NCBI GenBank assembly: GCA_025934255.1
Contig: JAICYJ010000014.1
Coordinates: 1-61,191, forward strand
Origin: Thermoleophilia bacterium
GTDB lineage: Bacteria > Actinomycetota > Thermoleophilia > Gaiellales > JAICJC01
Direction: 5' to 3'
Length of the DNA stretch: 61,191 nt
Shown piece by piece: positions 48,092 through 56,842 of this stretch (position 1 is its first letter; every line of letters starts with the position of its first letter). The position numbers and the translations under genes are program-made. Below the pieces are notes generated by a model. It was not told where the DNA came from, ran no database searches, and saw nothing but the letters and a program-made list of their open reading frames with translations.

Positions 48092-50872
48092 TCAGGTCTG
48101 GTGCTCGTCGACCGCGCGTCCGGGCGCGACCGCGCGCTGGGCGTCGAGCAGCGAGGGCTCCGGGGCGGCGCGGCGGCGCAGGAACTTGCTGGCCTCGACG
48201 ACCAGCGGCAGCAGCGCCGCCAGGCCGAAGCACGCCAGCCATTGATGCCCGGTCAGCGAGGTCGTGAGCAGCCCCTTCTGGAATCCCGGCAGCTCGGTCG
48301 CCAAGACCACCATGGCAAGCGGGAACAGTGAGATCGCGAGCGCCTTCAAGAGCGGCGGGTCGAGGCCGCTGGCCGGGTCACGCCGGTTGGTGAGGGCGTT
48401 GAAGATGGTGCCCAGCCCCATCACGACGAAGGTCATGGTCAGCGACGCCGTCGCGACATCGGTGCGCGGGTCGTCCGGACCTGCCACCAGCGGGATCAGG
48501 GCGGCGATGAACAGGGTGGCGGCGTAGACGACCCACAGCGTGATCGCCTCCCTGTTGGTGATCGGCAGGCTGGGGTCGCGCGGCGGGCGGTGCATCACGT
48601 CCGGCGCGCCGGGATCGACGGCGATTACCACGACGCCCGATGCCGTCACGAAGACCAGCAGGTACAGCACCATCAGCGGCGTCAGCGCGACGCCGTGATT
48701 GATGTCGAAGGCGGTGGCCGCCAGGAACAGGAACACCAGCGCCAGCAGCTGGGTCATCTGGTAGCGGACGTACGACACGACCTTCTCGTAGACCCTACGG
48801 CCGATCTCAACGGCGTGCACCAGCGTCCCGAAGTTGTCGTCGGTCAGGATCATGCGGCCGGCCTGCTTGGTCACCTCGCTGCCGCTGCCCATGGCCACCC
48901 CGAGGTCGGCCTGCTTGAGCGCCGCCGCGTCGTTGACCGCATCGCCGGTCATCGCAACAATCAGACCCTGCTCCTGCATCAGCCGCGCCAGGCGCAGCTT
49001 GTCCTGGGGCGTGACGCGGCCGAACACGTGCAGTTCGGGCAGGCGCCGCACCACCTCATCGTCCGAGAGCGCCTGCAGCTCGGCACCGCTGATCGCGCCG
49101 GGCCCCAGGCCGAGCGTCTCGCCGATGGCGCGGGCGGTGACGGCGTGGTCGCCGGTGATCATGCGCACGTCGATGCCGGCGCCGAGCGCCGTCTGCACCG
49201 CCGCCCTGGCCTCGGCGCGCAGCGGATCGATGATGCCGACCATGGCAACGAACGACAGCTCCTGGGTGAGCGACATCGGGTCGTCCTCCATCGCCCGCAG
49301 CTCGCCGTCGCCGACCAGCCGGGCGGCGAACGCCAGCACCCGCAGACCCTGCTCGCCCATCCGCGCGTTCGCGGCCTCGATTCCGGCTCGAGTCTGCTCG
49401 ATCGGCTGCTGCGAGCCGCTGAGCGGGCCGCCCGACTCGCTGCAGCGTGCCAGCACCACGTCGGGGGCGCCCTTGACCAGCTCGATCACGTGCTCGGCGC
49501 CGTCCAGCGTGACGCGATGAAACGTCGCCATGAACTTGTAGTCGGAGTCGAACGGCACCTCGGCGATGCGCGGGTAGGCGCGGCGCGTCTCCTCGGCGTC
49601 CACGCCCAGCTTCGCCGCCAGCACGACCAGGGCGGCCTCGGTCGGGTCGCCGACCACCGTGCCGTCGTTGCCCACGGTGGCATCGCTGTCGAGCGCCAGC
49701 CCCAGGCCGAGCCGGGTGAAGTCCGGCACCGGCTGGCCGGCGACGGCGGTGATCGCCCCGGTCTTGCGGTAGCCCTCGCCCGCGACGTGGAACCAGGCGC
49801 CGGCCGCGTAGATCATCGACACCATCATCTCGTTCATCGTCAGCGTGCCGGTCTTGTCGGTGTTGATCGCGCTGGTGGCGCCGAGCGTCTCCACATCGGT
49901 GAGGTTCTTGACCACCGCCCGCGAGTCGGCCAGCTGCCGGGCGCCCATCGACAGCAGCCCCGAGACGAACGCGGGCATGCCGGTCGGGATCGCCGAGATC
50001 GCCATCGCGGTGCCCAGCAACAGCACGTCCTTGAACTCCTCTCCGCGGGCGACGCCGACGATCACGATGAACGCGACCGCGCCCCAGGCAACGATGCCGA
50101 GCACCTTGGTGAGCGATCCCAGCTCCTTCTGCAGCGGCGAGCGCGCGCGGCTGATCGACGACAACATCGTCGCGATCTGGCCCATCTCCGTCTGCATCGC
50201 GGTGGCGGTCACCACCATCGCTCCCGTACCGCGGGTCACCGCCGTGTTCTGGAACAACATGTTCGAGCGATCGCCCAGCGCGACCTCCGCGTCCGCCAGG
50301 GTCGTCGCCGATTTGCCGATCGGCGCGCTCTCCCCGGTCAGCGCAGCCTCCTGCGTCTCCAGCGTCGCCGAGTGGATGATGCGTCCGTCCGCGGGGACGA
50401 TGTCGCCCGCCTCCACCTGGACGATGTCACCCGGCACCACGTCGAGGGCCGGCACCTGCGCCACCGAGCCGTCTCGCACCACCCGCGCCTGCGGCACCTG
50501 CATGCTCGCCAGCGCATCGATGCTGGCCCGTGCCTTCAGCTCCTGGCGCGAGCCGAGCACGACGTTCAGCAGGATCAGCAGCGCGACGATGATGCCGGTC
50601 GATACCTGGCCGATCACCACGCTGACGATCGTGACCGCGATCAGCATGATGTTCATCGGGTCACGCAGCTGGGCTACCGCCACCTCCCACACCGAGGGCG
50701 GCGGTTCGCCGGTGATCTGGTTGGGGCCCAGCCGGGCGAGCCGCTCTGCCGCCTCGGCGCCGGTCAGGCCGGAGTCGGCATCCGAGCGCGCCGACGCGAC
50801 GACGTCCAGTGGATCACGTGCGTAGGGCGGGAGTATGTCGACCTCCGTGGTGGCGTCGGGGGCGTCGGTCAT
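48092..50872 (-). CDS. P-type cation-transporting ATPase (P2/P3-like)
   Basis: A 926-residue P-type ATPase. Phosphorylated Asp339 lies in INTDKTGTLTMN, the actuator loop is ALTGESAPIGKS, and the hinge has MTGDAVNDAAALKQADLGVAMG (usually GDGVNDAPAL). The M4 ion-site motif is IPTGMPAFVS at about 295-304, where Ca2+/Na+/K+ pumps have PEGLP, so the usual M4 glutamate is Thr. Specificity is therefore unclear. It is the last gene of the five-gene operon, with ATGA overlap with the lipid-kinase-like gene. It ends four bases from the sortase-fusion gene on the other strand. Confidence 0.88.
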   Translation of the reverse strand: MTDAPDATTEVDILPPYARDPLDVVASARSDADSGLTGAEAAERLARLGPNQITGEPPPSVWEVAVAQLRDPMNIMLIAVTIVSVVIGQVSTGIIVALLILLNVVLGSRQELKARASIDALASMQVPQARVVRDGSVAQVPALDVVPGDIVQVEAGDIVPADGRIIHSATLETQEAALTGESAPIGKSATTLADAEVALGDRSNMLFQNTAVTRGTGAMVVTATAMQTEMGQIATMLSSISRARSPLQKELGSLTKVLGIVAWGAVAFIVIVGVARGEEFKDVLLLGTAMAISAIPTGMPAFVSGLLSMGARQLADSRAVVKNLTDVETLGATSAINTDKTGTLTMNEMMVSMIYAAGAWFHVAGEGYRKTGAITAVAGQPVPDFTRLGLGLALDSDATVGNDGTVVGDPTEAALVVLAAKLGVDAEETRRAYPRIAEVPFDSDYKFMATFHRVTLDGAEHVIELVKGAPDVVLARCSESGGPLSGSQQPIEQTRAGIEAANARMGEQGLRVLAFAARLVGDGELRAMEDDPMSLTQELSFVAMVGIIDPLRAEARAAVQTALGAGIDVRMITGDHAVTARAIGETLGLGPGAISGAELQALSDDEVVRRLPELHVFGRVTPQDKLRLARLMQEQGLIVAMTGDAVNDAAALKQADLGVAMGSGSEVTKQAGRMILTDDNFGTLVHAVEIGRRVYEKVVSYVRYQMTQLLALVFLFLAATAFDINHGVALTPLMVLYLLVFVTASGVVVIAVDPGAPDVMHRPPRDPSLPITNREAITLWVVYAATLFIAALIPLVAGPDDPRTDVATASLTMTFVVMGLGTIFNALTNRRDPASGLDPPLLKALAISLFPLAMVVLATELPGFQKGLLTTSLTGHQWLACFGLAALLPLVVEASKFLRRRAAPEPSLLDAQRAVAPGRAVDEHQT

Positions 50873-52230
50873 GGCTGTGTCGTCGCCTCGTCAGCAGCCA
50901 TTATCCCAGTCGCCCCGCGGCCGGCGAGGATGGCCCAGAGCTCGCCGGCCGTGGAGCGGGAGAGGCGGCGTGCGGCTGGAGACATCCCCGGGGCGTGGCC
51001 GGGCAGCCGGACGCGCAGCGCGGCCGGCAGGCTCTCGAACACGAGCGGCGGGTCGAGGGTCATGGCCTCTCCGTCGATCCCGATGTCGACCGGCCCGCCG
51101 GAGTCGATGCGAAACCGCGGCGCGGTCCACTCATGCCACCCCGAGAACCTGCGGATCTGACCGGCGAGGTTGAGGGCGACCAGCTGCTCGGCCGCACGGG
51201 TGTCCTCGATGCGGGCGGTGACCACGCCGAGCAGCCCCCGGTCGATCCGCTCGCGGGTGCCTCTGCCGGACAGATCGTCGAGCTGGTAGGCGTTGTTGGA
51301 CACGAGCACCATGTCCGCGGTCTCGTACGCGGTCCCGTCCGGGCCGGTGTACCGCAGGTCGAGCGGCTGGGCATCCGGCCCAATCAGGTCGGGCAGCATG
51401 GCGGCCGCCGTCCGCACCTTGGCGTCCCGGTACTCCGGCGACTGAACGATCTTCGCGTACAGGCCGAGCGACGCGTTGTTCACGAACACCCGTCCGTTCA
51501 CGCCGGCCAGGTCGATCGTGCGCTCCACCGCGTCCGCGAAGGCATCGAGAGCGCCGACGACGTCATCGCGGTCGAGGCCGAGGTCGAGGGCAAAGTGGTT
51601 GCGTGTTCCCGCCGGCACCACCACGTGAGGGATCCCGTGGCGGCTGGCCACGGTGGCGATCAACGCCTGGGAGCCGTCACCTCCCGCCATCCCGATCACG
51701 TCGGCCCCGCCGGCGATCGCATCCTCGGCGAGCTCGAGCAGGTCATCGCCCTGGCGAAGCACCACCGCCCGGATGCCGCGAGCTGCGCATTCGCCGGCCA
51801 GATCGAACTGCACCGCCTTTCCGCCACCGGACTTCGGGTTCATCAGCAGCACCGGCTGCCTTGCCGCCGGCACGGGGCTGCCTGGGGTTGGCGCGGCCCG
51901 AAGCTCATGGATGCCGGTGTGCAGAGCCGACCTGGCCGCGGCCACCGACACCATGCCGAGCACCGCCGCCCCCAGCGCCCGCCACCACTCGACATCCGCG
52001 ATCCCGATCGACGCCAGCAGCAGGGCCAGCCCGCAGGCCGCAACCACGAGCGCGACGGCACGACCGGCGCCTCGGCGCGACACGGCCCCCCAACCCGCGC
52101 CGATCAGCACGACCGCTCCCAGCAGGGCGACGACCAGTCCCCCGCTGTTGTCCAGCGCCGCAACGACCACCACCAATGCCGCGGATGCCGCCGCCAGCAG
52201 CGAGACGGCCGCCATGATCTGGTCGCGCAT
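50869..52230 (-). CDS. Diacylglycerol-kinase-like protein with N-terminal membrane domain
   Basis: A 453-residue protein. The first about 115 residues form about four hydrophobic helices. From about 130 on is a DAGK catalytic domain: VLLMNPKSGGGKA (nucleotide), GGDGSQALIATVASRHGIPHVVVPAGTRNHFALDLGL (GGDGT-like loop with S for T, and the PAGTRNDFA-type motif with H for D), then GRVFVNNASLGLYA. It would phosphorylate a lipid or sphingoid-type alcohol. TGATG overlap with PPK2 fixes the start ATG 52230, and ATGA overlap with the ATPase fixes the end. Confidence 0.82.
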   Translation of the reverse strand: MRDQIMAAVSLLAAASAALVVVVAALDNSGGLVVALLGAVVLIGAGWGAVSRRGAGRAVALVVAACGLALLLASIGIADVEWWRALGAAVLGMVSVAAARSALHTGIHELRAAPTPGSPVPAARQPVLLMNPKSGGGKAVQFDLAGECAARGIRAVVLRQGDDLLELAEDAIAGGADVIGMAGGDGSQALIATVASRHGIPHVVVPAGTRNHFALDLGLDRDDVVGALDAFADAVERTIDLAGVNGRVFVNNASLGLYAKIVQSPEYRDAKVRTAAAMLPDLIGPDAQPLDLRYTGPDGTAYETADMVLVSNNAYQLDDLSGRGTRERIDRGLLGVVTARIEDTRAAEQLVALNLAGQIRRFSGWHEWTAPRFRIDSGGPVDIGIDGEAMTLDPPLVFESLPAALRVRLPGHAPGMSPAARRLSRSTAGELWAILAGRGATGIMAADEATTQP

Positions 52231-53045
52231 CAGAACGGCTCGGGAATCCATCGCAACGGCAGGTTGGGCTCGACGTAGCCGCCCGGGCGTTGCCGCTGCG
52301 GCAGCTTGACCTCGCTCACCGTCAGCGGTCGGTAGGGAACCTGGTCGAGGAGATGGGTGATGATGTTGAGCCGGCCCCGCCGCTTGTCGCTGGTGTCGGC
52401 GATGTACCACGGGGCCCACGGCGTGTCGGTCGCCTGCAGCATCGCGTCGCGCGCGCGTGAGTAGTCGTACCAGCGGCTGTAGGACTTGAGATCCATGTCC
52501 GACAGCTTCCACACCTTGCGGGGGTCGTTGATCCGGGCCTGGAGGCGCCGCGTCTGCTCGTCGGCATCGACCTCGAGCCAGTACTTGACGAGGAGGATGC
52601 CCGAGTCCGCCATCGTGCGCTCGATCAGCGGCACGCCCTCGAGGAATCTGGTCGTCTCTTCCTCGGTGCAGAAGCCCATCACCCGCTCGACGCCGGCGCG
52701 GTTGTACCAGCTGCGATCGAAGATCACGACCTCGCCGCCGGCGGGGAGGTGCTGGATGTAGCGCTGCGCGTAGAGCTGTGACTGCTCCCGCTCGGTCGGC
52801 GCCGGCAGGGCAACGACGCGAAACACGCGCGGGCTCACGCGCTCCGTGATCCGCTTGATGGTTCCGCCCTTGCCCGCCGTGTCGCGGCCCTCGAAGACGA
52901 TGCAGATCTTCGCGCCGGTTGCCTTCACCCACTCCTGCATCGCGACCAGCTCGCCGTGCAGCCGCCGCATCTCGGCCTCATACGGCTTGCGTTTCATCCG
53001 AGCCGCGCGGCCGTCCGCCTCGTCCTGCTTCTTGCCCTTGCTCAT
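52230..53045 (-). CDS. ppk2: Polyphosphate kinase 2
   Basis: A 271-residue PPK2 (class I-like). FEGRDTAGKGGTIKRITERVSPRVFRVVALPAPTERE is the Walker A plus following block, and VVIFDRSWYNRAGVERVMGFC the Walker B/lid region. It reversibly moves phosphate between polyphosphate and nucleotides. ATG 53045 follows an SD (GGGAGGGACG). It overlaps the 214-residue gene (ATGA) and the lipid-kinase gene (TGATG). Its place between a SulP transporter and two ATP-using enzymes suggests local nucleotide supply from polyphosphate. Confidence 0.92.
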   Translation of the reverse strand: MSKGKKQDEADGRAARMKRKPYEAEMRRLHGELVAMQEWVKATGAKICIVFEGRDTAGKGGTIKRITERVSPRVFRVVALPAPTEREQSQLYAQRYIQHLPAGGEVVIFDRSWYNRAGVERVMGFCTEEETTRFLEGVPLIERTMADSGILLVKYWLEVDADEQTRRLQARINDPRKVWKLSDMDLKSYSRWYDYSRARDAMLQATDTPWAPWYIADTSDKRRGRLNIITHLLDQVPYRPLTVSEVKLPQRQRPGGYVEPNLPLRWIPEPF

Positions 53046-53686
53046 CTCGTCCCTCCCGGATGGCCGAGCCCCTCGATCCACTCGGCGTAGGAACAGGCCT
53101 CCTCTGCCTTGAACGCCGAAGCCGTGGGGAGCGGCTCGGCAAAGACTACGGCCGCCGCGCGTTTGATGCGTCCAAGAGCACCTCGGCCCCCGGCCTCGAA
53201 TCCAAGCGTCCACCAGGACTGGCCGATCACCTCCACCTCGGTCAGCTCCACCGAGCAGTCCGGGGCACCCGGTGAGCCCGCGCCTCCGCCCGAGGCATCG
53301 ATCGGGAACCTGGCGATCTGCCGGCGCTTGCTCACCCTCCGCCAGGCCGCCACCTCCAGCGGGTGCGAGAGGTCGACGCCGCCGGGGAGCGGAATCGACC
53401 GCTTGATCCACGAGTCGATGCTGCCCGCAGCCGCGCCCGCGATGTCGAGCTCTCCCACCACGCCGCGGTGCTGTTTCACCTCGAAGCTCGCCCCGCCGCG
53501 GATCTTGATGGACAGGCCGGGCATACGGGGGGAGATCAGATAGTCGTCGTCGCGCGCCTCGGGCACCTGCGCGAAGCGCGAGAACCAGCGGGCGATCTCG
53601 CTACCGTGGCGGCCGGGGCGAATCCATCGCACCTCGCACGTGCGCTCCTGGGCCGGGCGGCGCTGATGAGAGTCCCTCTGGGTCAT
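53042..53686 (-). CDS. Unknown protein, possibly CYTH-like
   Basis: A 214-residue protein. Alternating charged beta strands occur in the order CEVRWI, LSIKIRGGASFEVKQH, RRQIARFPID, CSVELTEVEVIGQSWWTLGFEA. This alternation of acidic and basic residues along strands resembles the triphosphate-tunnel (CYTH) barrel. CYTH enzymes handle triphosphates and polyphosphate, which suits its position next to PPK2. The exact ExExK start motif is not clear, so this is a suggestion only. Coupled to SulP and PPK2 by ATGA. Confidence 0.4.
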   Translation of the reverse strand: MTQRDSHQRRPAQERTCEVRWIRPGRHGSEIARWFSRFAQVPEARDDDYLISPRMPGLSIKIRGGASFEVKQHRGVVGELDIAGAAAGSIDSWIKRSIPLPGGVDLSHPLEVAAWRRVSKRRQIARFPIDASGGGAGSPGAPDCSVELTEVEVIGQSWWTLGFEAGGRGALGRIKRAAAVVFAEPLPTASAFKAEEACSYAEWIEGLGHPGGTR

Positions 53687-55419
53687 GGCTCCTGCCGCGT
53701 CCAGCGCGCACCGGTCTGCTCCTGGTACGCGGCGACGGCGCTGTCGAGCGTCGGGTAGAAGTGGTTCGGGTCGATGGTACGGGTCAGCTCATAGGCCAGG
53801 ATCTTGGCGCGGACGGGGTCCTTCATTTCGGCGAACACGAGCGAGACCCCCCGCGCGTTGATCGCCTCGTCGAGATCCTCCAGCATGTCGGCGGCCGTCG
53901 TGTCGACGTCGGTGATCGGTTCGGCCGCGATCAGGATCCAGACGGGCGCCGGTTCGCGTGATGCCAGGAGCAGGATCTGCTCACGGAAGGTGCGGGTGTT
54001 CGCGAAGAACAGCGGCGCATCGAAACGGAACACGACCAGTCCCGGAAGCACCTCAGCCTCGGGGTAGCTGGTGACGTCGTGGTAGCCGGGCAGGTTCTGC
54101 ACGCGACCGAGCACGGCGTGGTAGGGCAGCCAGGAGCGCCGGAACAGGTTCATCACCGAGAGCGCGACGGCGACCACGATCCCGGGCAACACCCCGAGGA
54201 AGGCGACGCCGAGAAAGGCGGCAATGGAGAGCGCGCACTCGGAACGCCGCTGCTTCCAGAGCCGGACCGTGCCCGGCACGTCGGCGAGCGACAGCGACGC
54301 CGTGATCACCACCGCGGCCAGCGTCGGCTGCGGGAGGTCGCGGAACAAACCGGGGACGAACAGCAGCATGGCCGCGATCAGGATCGCGCCGACCAGGCCG
54401 GTCACCTGCGTCTTTGCGCCGGCCTGCTCCGCCACGGCCGTGCGCGACCCGCTGGTGCTGACCGGGAAGCCCTGGAAGAAGCCGGCGCCGAGGTTGGCGA
54501 CGCCGATCGCGACCATCTCCCGGTTGCCGTCGACCTCCTCACCCGACCTGCCGGCGAATGCCGATGATGTCGCGATCGTGTCGGCGAGCGAGACGAGTGC
54601 GATCCCGAACGCGCCGGCCACCAGCGGGAGCAGGTCGGAGCGGTGCACATCCGGGACGGTCAGCGGCGGAAACCCCTCCGGAAGCGTCCCCACCAGCTTG
54701 ACTCCGTGCTGCTCGAGCCCGAAGCCGGCGGCGACGGCGATCGATACCACCACGGCCACCAGCACGTTCGGCACGCGCGGCAGCGTTCTGCGCAGGACGG
54801 CGATCACCGCCAGGGCGAGCACGCCGACGGCGAGCGCAGCCCCGACCGTCTCGCCGTCCTGGACGCCGTCGACGAAGGCCCGCGTCTCGTCCACGAGGCC
54901 GTTCGCATCGGTCGAGAAGCCGAACAGCTTCGGCAGCTGCCCGACCAGGATGGTGATCGCAAGCCCGTTCATGTAGCCGATCATGGTCGGCTTCGACAGC
55001 AGATCCGCGACGAACCCCAGCCTGGCCAGGCCTCCGACGACCATGATCGCGCCCACGATCAGCGCCAGCATCGAAGCCAGCGCGACGGCTCGGGCGGGAT
55101 CGCCGTTGGCGGCGATCAGCGGCAGGGTGGTCGCCGCGATCATCGGACCGAGCGAGGAGTCCGGGCCGAGCACGAGGATCTTCGACGGGCCGAAGATCGC
55201 ATAGCCCACAAGGCACAGGATCGACGTGTACAGGCCGGTGATGGCCGGGAGGCCGGCAAGCTCGGCGTACGCCATGCCCTGCGGCACGAGCAGCGTGGTC
55301 AGCACCAGGCCTGCGACCACGTCCTTGGGCAGCCACTCCCGCCGGTACTCGCGCAGCATGCGAACCCCGGCCGGGCCTGTGATCGAGTTCGGTGTCTTCT
55401 CCCCAGCCGCCTCAGCCAC
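53683..55419 (-). CDS. SulP-family anion transporter with STAS domain
   Basis: A 578-residue transporter. The about ten TM helices start with GLVLTTLLVPQGMAYAELAGLPAITGLYTS (SulP signature), and the C-terminal about 130 residues are a STAS domain (VVFRFDAPLFFANTRTF, WILIAAEPITDVDTTAADMLEDL). Substrates of SulP proteins include sulfate, bicarbonate and dicarboxylates; the substrate here is unknown. It is first in the operon SulP / unknown / PPK2 / lipid kinase / P-type ATPase and overlaps the next gene by ATGA. It diverges from the PAP2 gene across 133 bases. Confidence 0.9.
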   Translation of the reverse strand: MAEAAGEKTPNSITGPAGVRMLREYRREWLPKDVVAGLVLTTLLVPQGMAYAELAGLPAITGLYTSILCLVGYAIFGPSKILVLGPDSSLGPMIAATTLPLIAANGDPARAVALASMLALIVGAIMVVGGLARLGFVADLLSKPTMIGYMNGLAITILVGQLPKLFGFSTDANGLVDETRAFVDGVQDGETVGAALAVGVLALAVIAVLRRTLPRVPNVLVAVVVSIAVAAGFGLEQHGVKLVGTLPEGFPPLTVPDVHRSDLLPLVAGAFGIALVSLADTIATSSAFAGRSGEEVDGNREMVAIGVANLGAGFFQGFPVSTSGSRTAVAEQAGAKTQVTGLVGAILIAAMLLFVPGLFRDLPQPTLAAVVITASLSLADVPGTVRLWKQRRSECALSIAAFLGVAFLGVLPGIVVAVALSVMNLFRRSWLPYHAVLGRVQNLPGYHDVTSYPEAEVLPGLVVFRFDAPLFFANTRTFREQILLLASREPAPVWILIAAEPITDVDTTAADMLEDLDEAINARGVSLVFAEMKDPVRAKILAYELTRTIDPNHFYPTLDSAVAAYQEQTGARWTRQEP

Positions 55420-55552
55420 GGCGACGACGATCGGCGTTTTTCATTCGGCTCGCTTCATCGGTGGCGTCGCGCAGCGCGCGAAGGCAAGGATCTCACAGCC
55501 CCCAATCCCTGCGGCGTTCCGGGCGGTCGGGGCCACCTATACGATCGGGAGG

Positions 55553-56227
55553 GTGCGAACACCCTCGCATGCAGGCTCGGGCGATGGCGGATCTGCCGTC
55601 ACTCTGGCGGCCGCGATCTCGGCGGCGTGCTGGATCGTCTTCGTGGCGCTGGCGATTGTTGTCTCGGCCAGCGACACCCTGTCGGTTGACCAATCGGTTC
55701 TGACGTGGGTCGGCGAGCACCGCAGCTCCGCGGTGACGTCGGCAATGCGAACCGTGACGTGGCTGGGATCGGCGGCCGTGCTGTATCCGGCGACGCTCGT
55801 GCTCGCCCTCGACTGGTGGCGGCGCGAACGCGATTGGCGGGCGGGAGCGCTGCTGGCCGCCAGTCTGGCCGGATCGACCGCGCTCTACAACATCTTCAAG
55901 CGGATCACCGAGCGGCCGAGACCACCGGCATCCGACGCGCTCGGGACGTACTCGCACTGGTCGTTCCCGTCCGGTCACGCCACGCAGTGCATGGCCTTCT
56001 CTGCCATGCTGCTCGTCCTCGTCTGGCTGACAGGGCGACCGCGGCTGCAGCTGCGGGCGATCGCCGCTGCTGTGGTGGTGCTCGCGGTGGGCGCCTCGCG
56101 CATCTACCTCGGCGCGCACTGGTTCACGGACGTGCTGGGAGGCTACGCGCTGGGCGCGGCATGGGTCTCGCTGCTGACAGCGGTCGGGCTGAAAACCATC
56201 CTTCGGGCACCGCCACGGGACCGATAG
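55553..56227 (+). CDS. PAP2-family membrane phosphatase
   Basis: A 224-residue integral membrane acid phosphatase. The three PAP2 motifs are KRITERPRP, SFPSGHAT and SRIYLGAHWFTDVLGG, with about five TM helices. Probably a lipid phosphatase (undecaprenyl-PP or phosphatidate type). GTG 55553 follows CGGGAGGG; a longer reading would go through the divergent promoter. The neighbouring lipid-kinase-like gene on the opposite strand suggests a lipid phosphate cycle. Confidence 0.85.
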   Translation: MRTPSHAGSGDGGSAVTLAAAISAACWIVFVALAIVVSASDTLSVDQSVLTWVGEHRSSAVTSAMRTVTWLGSAAVLYPATLVLALDWWRRERDWRAGALLAASLAGSTALYNIFKRITERPRPPASDALGTYSHWSFPSGHATQCMAFSAMLLVLVWLTGRPRLQLRAIAAAVVVLAVGASRIYLGAHWFTDVLGGYALGAAWVSLLTAVGLKTILRAPPRDR

Positions 56228-56236
56228 GATCAGTCC

Positions 56237-56611
56237 ATGCGGGGGATCGTGAGGCAGGTGAAGCAGGTCAAGGCGAGGGCGACGTCGCTGGCCCGCCTGA
56301 TCCTGGAACTGGGCCAGGTGGAGGCAAAGCGCAAGGCGGCGGCGCTCGGCAAAGCCGCCGCATTTGGCATCACCGCCGCCGTGCTTGTGTTCTACGCGAT
56401 CGGACTGCTGCTCGCTGCGGCGGCCGCAGGGCTGAACGAGACGCTGTCGCTGTGGCTTTCGCTGCTGATCGTCGCAGTGGCCGTGCTGCTGATCGCGGCC
56501 GTCCTGCTCCTGCTCGCGCGGCGGTTCGCCCGCGCCGCCTCGCCGCCAGTGCCCAGCCAGGCCGTCGATGAGGCCAGGCGCACCGCCGACACCCTGAAGA
56601 CGCATGCCTGA
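56237..56611 (+). CDS. YqjE/DUF1469-type membrane protein
   Basis: A 124-residue protein with an amphipathic basic N-terminus, a VEAKRKAAALGKAAAFGITAAVLVFYAIGLLL TM segment and a second TM helix. This is the phage-holin-III-like DUF1469 pattern. It starts nine bases after PAP2 and overlaps the DUF3618-like gene by eight bases. Membrane or cell-envelope accessory role; function unknown. Confidence 0.75.
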   Translation: MRGIVRQVKQVKARATSLARLILELGQVEAKRKAAALGKAAAFGITAAVLVFYAIGLLLAAAAAGLNETLSLWLSLLIVAVAVLLIAAVLLLLARRFARAASPPVPSQAVDEARRTADTLKTHA

Positions 56612-56801
56612 ACGCAGCGCTGAGCAGATCCGGCTGGAGATCGCGGCCGAGCGGCAACGGCTCGTTGAAGACGTGGCCGAGCTGCGCAGGGAGGCGAAAA
56701 TCGTGATTCCCGTCGCTGCCGCTGCGCTGGTCGCCGTCACCGTCCTCTCGCGCACCAAAGCCCCGACCCGCGCGGCAAAGCTGCTCTGGAGGCTGCGCTA
56801 G
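56604..56801 (+). CDS. DUF3618-type small protein
   Basis: A 65-residue protein. MPERSAEQIRLEIAAERQRLVEDVAELRRE is the helical DUF3618 front, followed by one TM helix (VIPVAAAALVAVTVL) and a basic tail. Commonly found next to DUF1469 genes. Function unknown. Confidence 0.75.
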   Translation: MPERSAEQIRLEIAAERQRLVEDVAELRREAKIVIPVAAAALVAVTVLSRTKAPTRAAKLLWRLR

Positions 56802-56842
56802 GCAGCGCAGTTCTACCGACCCGCGGAGCGGCGGGAACCGCC

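Noticed and set aside
48590..51160. Plus-strand frame of 856 codons
   Set aside because: Antisense to P-type ATPase and lipid kinase genes, low-complexity HHRDR composition, no start signal. Shadow.
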